This document shows positions 14,885 through 23,029 of a stretch of DNA of 26,876 nt, piece after piece. Both the position numbers and the translations under genes were made by a program. Below the pieces are notes generated by a model. It had not been told where the DNA came from and did not search any database. It worked only from the letters and a program-made list of their open reading frames with translations. The stretch's first letter is position 1. Each line of letters opens with the position of its first letter. This DNA is from an uncultured Sutterella sp. (GTDB lineage: Bacteria; Pseudomonadota; Gammaproteobacteria; Burkholderiales; Burkholderiaceae_F): contig CAAEPH010000022.1 of the NCBI GenBank assembly GCA_900757865.1, forward strand, positions 1 through 26,876, read 5' to 3'.

Positions 14885-15973
14885 ATGATGGTTCCTGGGA
14901 CTGTGAATTTGAAGTTGAAGCGAAAGGAGGATTTCCTGCTCGACGTATCCTTTACGTTGCCACAAAAAGGAGTCACTGTCCTTTTTGGACCTTCTGGATG
15001 TGGAAAAACAACTATTCTGCGTTGCTTAGCGGGTTTAGAACGAGCCGAAGGTCAAGTCGTTATTGGGAACGAGTGTTGGCAAGATAGCGCAACCAGACAG
15101 TTTATTCCCACCTATAAGCGTAGTTTGGGCTATGTCTTTCAAGAAGCGAGTCTTTTGCCTCATATGACCGCTCGAGAAAACATTGTCTTTGCACAGCGCC
15201 GAGCCAAGCATCCTCTACCCGAAACCGTCTTTCGGGATTTGTTAGAGCGTTTAGGCATTGTATCCTTGTTGGATATGTTGCCTTCTCGGTTGTCCGGAGG
15301 GGAACGGCAACGCGTCGCTTTAGCGCGTGCGTTATCCACGAATCCGAGTATTTTACTTATGGACGAACCGCTATCGGCTCTGGATCAGGAACGTAAGTTG
15401 GAGTTCTTGCCTTGGTTAGAACACCTCAAACGGGAAGTGAATACCCCTATTGTGTATGTCACCCACTCCAGCGAAGAGATGTTTCGTCTGGCGGATTTTA
15501 TTGTATTGCTCGAAAAAGGTAAGATCGTTGATACCGGGTGTCCTACAGAGGTGATTTATCGTCAGGGCCTACGCGCTTCCAACGAAGAAGCCTCTTCGGT
15601 GCTGAGGGGTGTAGTCAAGCACATTGATTCAACGTGGATGACGACGCATGTTGCGCTCAATGATCAGGTCAGTCTTGAGGTGCCTTGTGGGCACGATCAG
15701 CGTCCTGTGGGTGACGCGGTACGTCTGAGGGTATTCGCTCAAGACGTCTCCGTGACCTTGGAAGCGGCTCAGCACTCGAGTATTCGTAACATCCTTCCTG
15801 CGACCATCGTTGGCATTCGCGAGTCGGTCACGCCTGCGAATCGACTCTTAGAGCTCCAAGTCGGGGAACAGCGGTTGTTGGCGCTCGTTACCGCCCATTC
15901 GGTACATGATTTGGCGTTATCCGAAGGTCTTCCGGTTTTTGCCCAAATTAAAGCAGTCACCATCTTGACCTAG
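14885..15973 (+). CDS. modC: molybdate ABC transporter ATP-binding protein
   Basis: This 362-residue cytoplasmic ATPase powers ModAB. Walker A is GPSGCGKTT (35-43), the signature is LSGGERQRVALARAL, Walker B is ILLMDEPLSALD, and the switch His sits in YVTHSSEE. The C-terminal part (about 290-360; IRNILPATIVGI...) is a MOP/TOBE molybdate-binding domain, as in E. coli ModC (352 aa). Two ATGs are possible at 14885 and 14888; GAGAGG lies just upstream and spaces better to the second. Confidence 0.95.
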   Translation: MMVPGTVNLKLKRKEDFLLDVSFTLPQKGVTVLFGPSGCGKTTILRCLAGLERAEGQVVIGNECWQDSATRQFIPTYKRSLGYVFQEASLLPHMTARENIVFAQRRAKHPLPETVFRDLLERLGIVSLLDMLPSRLSGGERQRVALARALSTNPSILLMDEPLSALDQERKLEFLPWLEHLKREVNTPIVYVTHSSEEMFRLADFIVLLEKGKIVDTGCPTEVIYRQGLRASNEEASSVLRGVVKHIDSTWMTTHVALNDQVSLEVPCGHDQRPVGDAVRLRVFAQDVSVTLEAAQHSSIRNILPATIVGIRESVTPANRLLELQVGEQRLLALVTAHSVHDLALSEGLPVFAQIKAVTILT

Positions 15974-15984
15974 AGCAGGACAGG

Positions 15985-16023
15985 ACAAAAAACACCCAGA
16001 AAGCATGAACTCTCTGGGTGTTT
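15985..16023. terminator. terminator between modC and purB
   Basis: AAACACCCAGA (15990-16000) pairs perfectly with TCTGGGTGTTT (16013-16023). On the minus strand a six-base U-run follows, so it ends purB transcription; on the plus strand the U-tract is only three bases, so modC termination is weaker. Confidence 0.8.
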
Positions 16024-16042
16024 GCATAGAAAGCTATGCAAA
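16021..16042. other. second perfect hairpin abutting the modC/purB terminator
   Basis: TTTGCATAG (16021-16029) and CTATGCAAA (16034-16042) form a perfect 9-bp stem with an AAAG tetraloop, sharing its first three bases with the preceding terminator arm. Confidence 0.6.
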
Positions 16043-16059
16043 AGTGGTTAGCGTGGCAA

Positions 16060-17424
16060 TTAGCAACGTCGAGCCAATTCAGAGGCTTTGCCCACGTAGG
16101 TGGCAGGTGTTAATTCCATGAGGCGAGCTTTCGCTTCAGAAGGAATATCAAGACCCTCAATAAAGTGACGGATGGTTTCCGCATTCATCCCTTTGCCACG
16201 TGTGAGGGCTTTGAGTTGTTCATAAGGATGGGGCACACCGTAACGACGCATCACGGTTTGAATGGCTTCTGCAAGAACTTCCCAAGCGTGATCCAGATCC
16301 TCGGCGACGCGATCTTGGTTAAGTTGAAGCTTATTTAAGCCACGTAACATGGCCTTATAGCCAATGAAGGAGTAGCCAAAGGCCACACCTAAGTTGCGCA
16401 AAACCGTTGAATCCGTGAGGTCACGTTGCCAACGGGAAACAGGCAATTTCCCAGCTAAATGGATAAAGAGCGCATTAGCGATCCCGAGATTGCCCTCAGA
16501 GTTTTCAAAGTCAATGGGGTTGACTTTATGGGGCATGGTGGAGGAGCCCACTTCCCCTTCTTTGAGTTTTTGTTTGAAAAATCCCATGGAAATATAACCC
16601 CAAACGTCTCGATCAAAGTCCAGCAGGACGGTGTTCGCTCGAGAGATTTCATGGAAAAGTTCAGCCATATAATCGTGAGGTTCGATTTGAATGGTGTGGG
16701 TATTAAATGTCAGACCTAGACGTTCTTCCACAACACGGCGAGAGAATGCTTCCCAGTCGGTTTCTGGATAAGCAATCAGGTGAGCATTGTAGTTGCCGAC
16801 TGCGCCATTCATTTTTGCGTAGAGCTTGACGTTACGGATCGCTTCCATGATTCGCGCTAAACGCACTGCGACGTTTGCAAACTCTTTGCCAACAGTCGTT
16901 GGCGTTGCGGTTTGGCCATGTGTGCGAGAGAGCATGGGGACATCGGCCCATTCGTGGGCCTGTTCGACAAGTTTGCTATGCACCGAGCCAAGTTCATTCA
17001 ATAACGCTTGACGTCCTTGGGTGAGCATGAGCGCGTGGCTGGTGTTATTGATGTCTTCAGAGGTGCAAGCAAAGTGCACAAACTCAGCCGCTGCACGCAA
17101 TTCATCGTCATGGTCGACTTGGCGTTTAATCCAATACTCCACCGCCTTAACGTCATGATTGGTGGTCTTTTCAATTTCTTTGATCGCTTCACAGTCTTGA
17201 AGCGAAAAATTTTCGGCGAGCCCACGAAGGAAGGCTTTACCGTGTTCGCTGATGGCGGGAAGTTCATCGAAACCTTGTTCAGACAAAGCAATGAGCCATT
17301 CTGTTTCCACGCGTACGCGAGCCTTCATATAGGCGAACTCGGAGAAGATGGTGCGCAGATCGTCCGTGAGTTTGGCATAGCGTCCATCAAGGGGAGACAG
17401 AGCGGTAAGAGCATTAAGTTCCAT
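16060..17424 (-). CDS. purB: adenylosuccinate lyase
   Basis: It catalyses two fumarate-releasing steps of purine synthesis (SAICAR to AICAR, adenylosuccinate to AMP). The 454-residue protein is close in length to E. coli PurB (456 aa). The fumarase/aspartase superfamily signature is GSSTMPHKVNPIDFENSEG, with SRTHGQTATPTTVGKE and TSEDINN upstream. The start is ATG at 17424 (ELNALTALSPLDGRYA) with GAGGA about seven bases upstream; the frame stays open further upstream without family similarity. It is a single gene that converges on modC. Confidence 0.96.
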   Translation of the reverse strand: MELNALTALSPLDGRYAKLTDDLRTIFSEFAYMKARVRVETEWLIALSEQGFDELPAISEHGKAFLRGLAENFSLQDCEAIKEIEKTTNHDVKAVEYWIKRQVDHDDELRAAAEFVHFACTSEDINNTSHALMLTQGRQALLNELGSVHSKLVEQAHEWADVPMLSRTHGQTATPTTVGKEFANVAVRLARIMEAIRNVKLYAKMNGAVGNYNAHLIAYPETDWEAFSRRVVEERLGLTFNTHTIQIEPHDYMAELFHEISRANTVLLDFDRDVWGYISMGFFKQKLKEGEVGSSTMPHKVNPIDFENSEGNLGIANALFIHLAGKLPVSRWQRDLTDSTVLRNLGVAFGYSFIGYKAMLRGLNKLQLNQDRVAEDLDHAWEVLAEAIQTVMRRYGVPHPYEQLKALTRGKGMNAETIRHFIEGLDIPSEAKARLMELTPATYVGKASELARRC

Positions 17425-17846
17425 GAGTATGTCCTCGAGGAAATAAAAAAGGAATGGATGAAATAGTGGAAGGAGCCGATTCTGCAAGGCTTGATCGTGT
17501 GCTCAAACGAGAGGGATGAGTACAGCGCCTGCTAGGTCGGGATCTAAATATTGAGGTGGCTGTATTTTATCATTTTGCGCATGACGATCTTCGAGAGAAA
17601 GGCGCTTAATCACATACCGAAAGAACGACAATCTCGCGATGAGAGATACACGATTAGCGGTGCATCAACGTTGTGCGGTGGAATGTAGAGAATTGAAAAT
17701 TTCCATACGTCACAGCGACTGAGGTAATATCATCTCTTATGGAACACGGTGACAGGCAAAATGGTGCCATCATTGATGGCGCTACTTCGGATACTTTTTG
17801 CTTGGCTGCGAGTGCCGAAACTTGTGGCAACCGTTCCACCAGATAT
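17425..17846. other. purB upstream region and distal thiC leader, no gene seen
   Basis: No convincing reading frame, tRNA or strong promoter pair was found. The short frames here lack ribosome sites and recognisable domains. The purB and thiC promoters must lie here, facing away from each other. Confidence 0.4.
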
Positions 17847-17932
17847 TGCGTTAGGGGTATCAAGTCGAGACTTGGTTGAAAAAGACCCTTCGGACCGGAT
17901 CAGGTTCATACCTGCGTCGGGAAACGTTATCG
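17847..17932 (+). promoter_or_regulatory. TPP riboswitch (THI element) upstream of thiC
   Basis: The order of conserved parts fits the thiamine pyrophosphate aptamer: GGGGT (17854-17858), a small P3 hairpin CAAGT-CGAG-ACTTG (17861-17874), a TTGAAA segment in place of CUGAGA, ACCC (17885-17888), then a 30-base block from ACC at 17894 to GGGAA at 17919-17923 equal in length to the E. coli thiC block, with a compensated P5 (CAGG/CCTG). CGTT and AACG can close P1. It lies about 165 bases before thiC; the expression platform is not obvious. TPP binding is expected to lower thiC expression. Confidence 0.85.
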
Positions 17933-18095
17933 ATCATGGAAAATAGAGCTAAAACTCATTGCCACTCTCCTCTAGCTGGTGGCATAGCTCTGTGTCCGAC
18001 CTTCTCACGCAATGTAGACATTTGCTCCGTCATCACGGTGATCCCGTGGGAGGACGGGTTAACTGTTAATTTTGAAGATCCGTGAGGAGAGTCCT

Positions 18096-19718
18096 ATGAA
18101 AAATTACATCCTTCAAGAATCCTTACGTCCAGAAGGAATGCGCTGTTATCAGCGCTCTGAAATGGGCGAAAACGTGCCCTTTCGCGCCGTAGCTCAAGAA
18201 GACACTCAAGCGTGTTTCGGTGGTGGCAGTAATCCCACAGTGTATTTGAAAGATGTGACGGGAGCCTTTGGTGAGAATCAGGCGAAGACAGACGTCACGT
18301 TGAAAAAAAGAAATCGCCCTGCGCCAGGAAGTCCCACACAACTTGCTCAAGCGCGAGCTGGAATTGTGACCGCAGACATGGCTTATGTGGCGACGCGTGA
18401 AAACCTCAATCTTGAGCACTTTGCCCAAGAGGTTGAGACAATGACTAATGTAGCGTTGCGTCATAAGCTTCAAGCTGTGCTTAAGCACTGGCAACCATGG
18501 ACAGGTGAAAAAGTACGAGACCTGGTGGCCCGACGAGTTGCCGTGATACCTCTAAATGTCAACCACCCCGAAGCAGAACCGATGGGTATTGGGAAGGCGT
18601 TCTCAACCAAAGTCAATGCCAATATAGGAACCTCAGGGAACGGTAAAGCATGGTTGGAAGAAGCTGAAAAGCTTCAACAAGCCTTAGCCCGTGGTGCGGA
18701 TACGGTCATGGATCTTTCAACGGGGCCCAATATCGTGGCTACCCGAGAAATGATTCTTCGTCATAGTCCTGTGCCCGTGGGAACAGTGCCAATTTATGAA
18801 GCGCTAGAGCGAGTCGACGGCGAAGTAGGAGCGCTTTCCTGGGAGGTCTTCAAGCAGGTTTTATTAGAGCAAGCCGAGCAAGGCGTGGATTACATGACCA
18901 TTCACGCGGGTGTGCTTCAGGAGTTTCTCCCCCTTGTGGAACGTCGGATGACAGGGATCGTTTCACGGGGTGGTGGCATCATGGCCAAGTGGATGGCGTT
19001 GAAAAAACAACAAAATTTTTTGTTCACGCACTTTGATGAGCTACTAGACATTGCAGCGCATTATGACGTGACGTTGAGTTTGGGAGATGGCCTACGTGCA
19101 GGCAGTTTGTATGATGGGAACGATGAAGCTCAATTTGCCGAACTTAAAACGTTAGGCGAACTCAACAGATTAGCTGGACAACGTGACGTTCAGGTGATGA
19201 TCGAGGGTCCAGGACATATCCCTTTGCCGGGTATTGCTCTCAATCAGCAGCGTGAGGAACAGTGGTGTGAAGGTGCGCCGTTTTACACGTTAGGGCCCTT
19301 GGTTTGTGATATTGGAGCGGGGTATGACCATATTACGGCGGCTATCGGGGCAGCACACATTGGTAGTGAGGGAACAGCGATGCTCTGTTATGTCACGCCA
19401 AAGGAACATCTAGGGTTACCCAACTCGCAAGATGTTCGTGAGGGAATGGCCGCTTTTAGGATAGCGGCTCATGCGTCCGATGTGGCTAAGGGACAAGTCG
19501 GCGCCGTTCTCCACGATCACCTAATGAGTGCGGCTCGCTACGAGTTTCGTTGGCGAGACCAATTCGCTTTAAGTGTGGATCCTGCACAAGCTCGGGCAGC
19601 TCATGCTGAGGGACTTCCCGGGAATGGAGCTGAACGTGCGCATTTCTGCAGTATGTGCGGTCCTAAATATTGCCCAATGAAAGTTGCTCGAGAATTGATG
19701 GACGCTCGACAAAAATAA
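18096..19718 (+). CDS. thiC: phosphomethylpyrimidine synthase ThiC
   Basis: A radical-SAM-type enzyme converting aminoimidazole ribotide to HMP-phosphate for the thiamine pyrimidine. The C-terminal cluster motif CSMCGPKYC is intact (Cys518, 521, 526). Other matches are VNHPEAEPM, KVNANIGTS, GADTVMDLSTG, EQGVDYMTIHAGV, GIVSRGGGIMAKW, SLGDGLRAGS, MIEGPGHIP and FYTLGPLVCDIGAGYDH. At 540 residues it is about 90 shorter than E. coli ThiC (631 aa); the difference is in the N-terminal domain, which is compact and diverged, while the catalytic barrel is complete. The ATG at 18096 has GAGGAG six bases upstream. It stands alone after a TPP riboswitch, with no other thi genes adjacent. Confidence 0.95.
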   Translation: MKNYILQESLRPEGMRCYQRSEMGENVPFRAVAQEDTQACFGGGSNPTVYLKDVTGAFGENQAKTDVTLKKRNRPAPGSPTQLAQARAGIVTADMAYVATRENLNLEHFAQEVETMTNVALRHKLQAVLKHWQPWTGEKVRDLVARRVAVIPLNVNHPEAEPMGIGKAFSTKVNANIGTSGNGKAWLEEAEKLQQALARGADTVMDLSTGPNIVATREMILRHSPVPVGTVPIYEALERVDGEVGALSWEVFKQVLLEQAEQGVDYMTIHAGVLQEFLPLVERRMTGIVSRGGGIMAKWMALKKQQNFLFTHFDELLDIAAHYDVTLSLGDGLRAGSLYDGNDEAQFAELKTLGELNRLAGQRDVQVMIEGPGHIPLPGIALNQQREEQWCEGAPFYTLGPLVCDIGAGYDHITAAIGAAHIGSEGTAMLCYVTPKEHLGLPNSQDVREGMAAFRIAAHASDVAKGQVGAVLHDHLMSAARYEFRWRDQFALSVDPAQARAAHAEGLPGNGAERAHFCSMCGPKYCPMKVARELMDARQK

Positions 19719-19740
19719 GAAGACTTAGCGTTAAGCTCAA

Positions 19741-19798
19741 AAAAAAGAAAGTAAGTACTTGCTGTCAGTGTATTCCCTCTGGCAGAGGGTACTTACTT
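19741..19798. terminator. nested terminator between thiC and the FixJ-like gene
   Basis: An outer 10-bp stem AAGTAAGTAC/GTACTTACTT (19749-19758, 19789-19798) encloses an inner CCCTCT-GGC-AGAGGG hairpin. On the minus strand it is followed by TTCTTTTTT, so it ends the response-regulator gene, whose stop codon lies inside the arm; on the plus strand the U-tract is weak. Confidence 0.82.
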
Positions 19799-20476
19799 AT
19801 TTGAACTTTGCGCTTCAAGGGCAATATTCTCGTTGATATGGCTGCAAGCCAAATCGTATAACAGGCGATAGAAAGAATAGTTTCCGAGTTTATTGTTGAT
19901 GTGTAGACGGTGTACTTCGACCGTCCGGGTAGAGAGAAAAAGACTGTCGGCAATCTCTTGGTTTTTGAATCCTTGTCCAATGAGATCGAAAATCTGTGCC
20001 TCTCGGCGAGATAGCCGTTTCAGAAGTGCTTTTGCCTGGCTTTTTTGCCAGGTCAGCAACGAGCGTTCGAGGCCAACTTTGACGAGGTTAACGAGTTCCT
20101 CGGGATCAACAGGCTTTTCAAGAAAACTGACAGCCCCATTAGTCATTGCCTGAACGGCGCTTCGGATGGAACCGTGAGCAGAAATCATGATAATGGAAAT
20201 CGGGCTTTCTAAAGCGTTCAGATGCGCCTGAATATCTTGAGGACTTTTGTTGTTAGTGGTGGCATCCAAGACAATGCAGCCCGGTGTTAAGGGGTCAATT
20301 TTGTCAAGAAATTCCTGGCATGACGAGAAGGTAAAAGCGTTGAAATTGTGCGTGGCCAGAGCAAAGCGCAAGGAAAATCGAACATCATCCTCATCGACTA
20401 CCCACACGGGCAATGTGGCCAACGTAGGATTAGCAGACGGCAAATTTGGGGTATTTTGGGGGATATTAACAGACAT
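19793..20476 (-). CDS. FixJ/TodT-type two-component response regulator
   Basis: The 227-residue protein has an intact receiver (about 23-140): acidic pair DED near 28-30, phospho-acceptor Asp71 (CIVLDATT), Ser99 (IMISAHGS) and Lys121 (FLEKP). A LuxR-type HTH follows (about 153-210; LSRREAQIFDLIGQGFKNQEIA, TVEVHRLHINNKLG), so it should bind DNA after phosphorylation. No histidine kinase is adjacent: thiC converges on it and a DUF72 gene diverges. The target and signal are unknown. The site before the ATG at 20476 is weak, which leaves the exact start less certain. Confidence 0.88.
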   Translation of the reverse strand: MSVNIPQNTPNLPSANPTLATLPVWVVDEDDVRFSLRFALATHNFNAFTFSSCQEFLDKIDPLTPGCIVLDATTNNKSPQDIQAHLNALESPISIIMISAHGSIRSAVQAMTNGAVSFLEKPVDPEELVNLVKVGLERSLLTWQKSQAKALLKRLSRREAQIFDLIGQGFKNQEIADSLFLSTRTVEVHRLHINNKLGNYSFYRLLYDLACSHINENIALEAQSSNK

Positions 20477-20723
20477 GGGTACGATTCTTCGCAGGCAATA
20501 ACGAGATCGGGAACTGAGTGTTACGTTCTATCGTATCAAATTCTCCCATGGCTGGCGTATGGGATTGAGCATGAATGTGTTGATTCGATCAGCAAGAGCC
20601 CAAAGAGAGCGAGGATTAAGATCGACTATCCACATCGACGTGTCAGATAGAGAGCAGAGCGACATCATGGCGAGTCTGTTCAGTCGCTCATGCTAACATC
20701 AATGATGATGATTATTGGAATAG

Positions 20724-20746
20724 CCTCCTTTGTCTGACAGAGGAGG
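20724..20746 (+). promoter_or_regulatory. hairpin enclosing an AGGAGG sequence before the DUF72 gene
   Basis: CCTCCTTTG (20724-20732) pairs with CAGAGGAGG (20738-20746) with one wobble and a 5-base loop. It ends 16 bases before the start codon and hides an AGGAGG. A second, free GAGG six bases before the ATG is the more likely ribosome site. Confidence 0.5.
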
Positions 20747-20762
20747 TGCTCTGAGGATTCCC

Positions 20763-21785
20763 ATGTCTCTGTATCAAGATACACCAGAGAGTTCGGCAAA
20801 TGTAGAACGTCAACCGCCTCGTCGCGAGATTCAGGAGTTAGGGTTGCGCTTGCCTCGATTGCTGCACTGCGGCACGGAAGGTTGGGCAGACGCAAGGTGG
20901 CGTGGAATCGTGTTCTCTGCTCAAAGTGGCTCTCAGCACCTGCGCAACTATGGACTCACTCCTTATTCGCAATATCCTTTATTCAATATGGTGGCCCTTC
21001 CCTCACGGGCAACCCCATACCGTGAAAGCGAGTTGTTGCGCTTTGAAGCTGCGGTAGATGAAGCGTTTCGGTTTTTGTGGACCGTCGACGCTCATCTAGA
21101 CCCTATGCTTAGGGATGCTAAAGGGATAGTTCGCGGGGCGAATCCTCAATTCCTAGTGTTTAATGAACCTTGGTTTGAACAGTGGATGGCGATGCCTCAG
21201 AGGATGTTGGGATCGAAGCTCGGCCCTGTGGTTTTGCGTCTGGGCGCATTCGATCGCATGACGATCAAACACTGGCAACAACGTGGTGCTTTAGCGCCGT
21301 TATTAGACCGGTTTCTCTCTGAGCTCAGAACAAGTCTTGAGAATAAGACCTTATCTCTGACGTTAGGTTTGGAGATCCAAAATACCGATTGGTTAACACC
21401 TCGGATGATGACGTTGTTGGCGCAACACAAGGTTCATCTTGTGGTGAACTTGAGCAACGGTATGCCCAATATTCGGCGACAACAGCAAGCGCTGGCATTT
21501 TGGGAAGAGCTCACGAAAGAGGAAGACGCTTCGCATCTGTTGATTCATTGGCATAGCTCTCCTTCACTCAGTCTAGGGTGGCGACCTTTGCCAGGCAATA
21601 AACTGCTTGCAAGCGATCCGCTGACTCGGTCAGCGTTAGCCGCTTTGATGGAGCGCTATTTGGCGCGGTCTCGACCGGTATGGGTTTGGGTAGGAAACCG
21701 AGCAGAGGGCTCTGCTCCTTTGACGATTGAAGCCCTTGCTCGGGTATTGGATAGACGGCGCTTAGAGAAAATCACCAACGGCTAA
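20763..21785 (+). CDS. DUF72 (YecE-like) family protein, divergent
   Basis: The 340-residue protein resembles the TIM-barrel-like DUF72 family, whose function is unknown. Visible family features are the opening strand LHCGTEGWADARWRG, the block LRNYGLTPYSQYPLFNMV, FRFLWTVDAHLDP and GANPQFL, followed by a segment discussing a second strand, VVLRLGAF. The usual tyrosines and the TFY motif of typical members are replaced, so it is a diverged member. No signal peptide is seen. The ATG at 20763 has GAGG six bases upstream. The 3' end overlaps the converging nitroreductase remnant by 14 bases. Region 20477-20723 upstream holds no gene. Confidence 0.78.
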   Translation: MSLYQDTPESSANVERQPPRREIQELGLRLPRLLHCGTEGWADARWRGIVFSAQSGSQHLRNYGLTPYSQYPLFNMVALPSRATPYRESELLRFEAAVDEAFRFLWTVDAHLDPMLRDAKGIVRGANPQFLVFNEPWFEQWMAMPQRMLGSKLGPVVLRLGAFDRMTIKHWQQRGALAPLLDRFLSELRTSLENKTLSLTLGLEIQNTDWLTPRMMTLLAQHKVHLVVNLSNGMPNIRRQQQALAFWEELTKEEDASHLLIHWHSSPSLSLGWRPLPGNKLLASDPLTRSALAALMERYLARSRPVWVWVGNRAEGSAPLTIEALARVLDRRRLEKITNG

Positions 21786-22334
21786 GAGGCAGGTGTTCGT
21801 CGGTGCCTTGGTCGATGTTGTTGTAATCCAAGGGTTGGTCATAGGTGCCAATGAGCACAAACGCTAGTAGGCGTTCATTGTCTGGGTCATAAAGGCCGTT
21901 AGGCGCAGCAAAGTCACGAGGAGACACCGTTTTGGCCACATATCCCATCGCGTGCAGGGCATTTAAAAAGTTCATCAGCGCAGCTCCAGCGGTGATTAAC
22001 CGCTCTTCTTTAAACATGGGGCTGATGTCGTCATGAATATCGGTTTGAACCAAGGCAACACACATCGGACTTTTGGTTGCCTTCTCACGTGTTTTTGCTC
22101 GTACTGAGTCGTCGGCATCCGCAGGAAGCGTGGATTCAAAGAGGTCAGCGAGTTTTTCCTGAGAAACAATTTCTACAAAGCGCAACGGGAGTTTTTTTCG
22201 TGATTGGGTGCTCGTAAAGCAGTGGAGACGGCTAAACGTAAATCCGCGACATCGGGAGCGGGTAAGGTTTGATGACGGGCACCGACGGAGTGGCGCGAAA
22301 GGGCTAATTGAACAAAGTTAATGTTTGCTATCAT
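21772..22334 (-). pseudogene. YdjA-like nitroreductase interrupted by a frameshift at an A7 tract
   Basis: The first frame starts at ATG 22334 and reads MIANINFVQLALSRHSVGAR... to LRAPNHEK, then meets a stop soon after. The second frame, ending at 21772, continues LPLRFVEIVSQEK through the flavin-family segments KSPMCVALVQTD, ERLITAGAALMNFLNALHAMGYVAKT and LLAFVLIGTYDQP. Joining them at the run of seven A (complement of 22192-22198) gives a 187-residue protein whose APNHEKKLPLRFVEI lines up without gaps with the equivalent block of E. coli YdjA. One extra A, or a -1 ribosomal slip at A-AAA-AAC, would restore it. It may be a true pseudogene, a phase-variable or recoded gene, or an assembly error. 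It is divergent from the kynB-like gene, 68 bases away. Confidence 0.8.
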
Positions 22335-22402
22335 GGCTCAATACCTTTCAAAAAACAGTTGCTAGCCAATTGAGGTATTCTCGGCTAGAAGGTTTTTTAA
22401 TT

Positions 22403-23029
22403 ATGCGCCAATTTTGGGATATATCACAGCGAGTCGATGGCAAAACTCGACCTTTTCCGGGGGACACACCATTAGGGATACATTGGGACGCTCGAACGGA
22501 AAGGGGAGACGTGGCCAATGTCTCCACTCTACAACTCTCTCCCCATTTAGGCACACATATTGATGCACCGTTGCACCTGTTTTCAACAGGTCACGATGTG
22601 AGCGAGTTGTCGCTTGAGGCCCTATTGGGGCCTTGTGAAGTTTGGGACTTGTCACTGTCGGCAGCTACCCGTGTGATCACGGCGTCCTCGCTGACGCCTT
22701 TCCCGTTGTCACCACGGGTTTTGATTAAAACCCAATCGGAGCCAACCAATGGGTGGCGTCCTCAGTACCGCCCACTAGGCGTTGAGGCCGTTCTCTATTT
22801 AGCGAATCACGGCGTTCGTCTGATAGGGGTTGATACTCCGGGCGTGGATCCTTCTGACTCCATGACGCTGGATGCGCACCATTGCGCACTATCGAATGGC
22901 ATGATTTTGTTAGAAAATCTGGATCTTAGTCGGGTGAGCTCTGGTGCGTACACTTTGGTCGCTTTACCACTGTCCATTGTGGGATTGGAAGCTAGCCCAG
23001 TGAGAGCTATTTTGTATAAAGAGAAATGA
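22403..23029 (+). CDS. kynB: arylformamidase / cyclase-family hydrolase (KynB type)
   Basis: A metal-dependent hydrolase that in the kynurenine pathway splits formylkynurenine. The 208-residue length matches KynB. The metal motif reads HLGTHIDAPLH, followed by the LGPCEVWDL block; the second half has GVDTPGVDPSDSMTLDAHHCAL and ILLENLDLS, then LVALPLSIVGLEASPVRAIL, all typical of KynB. The start at ATG 22403 has AAGG ten bases upstream; the frame is open further upstream without family similarity. Its stop overlaps the start of the thioesterase gene (ATGA), so the two are translationally coupled. No tryptophan dioxygenase or kynureninase is in view, so the natural substrate could be another acyl-aromatic compound. 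Confidence 0.85.
   Translation: MRQFWDISQRVDGKTRPFPGDTPLGIHWDARTERGDVANVSTLQLSPHLGTHIDAPLHLFSTGHDVSELSLEALLGPCEVWDLSLSAATRVITASSLTPFPLSPRVLIKTQSEPTNGWRPQYRPLGVEAVLYLANHGVRLIGVDTPGVDPSDSMTLDAHHCALSNGMILLENLDLSRVSSGAYTLVALPLSIVGLEASPVRAILYKEK

Noticed and set aside
17008..17466. 152-codon plus-strand frame opposite purB
   Set aside because: Fully antisense to conserved PurB sequence; composition mirrors the other strand.
17693..17730. possible sigma-70 promoter TTGAAA and TAATAT before the riboswitch
   Set aside because: The 26-base spacer is far from the usual 16-18.
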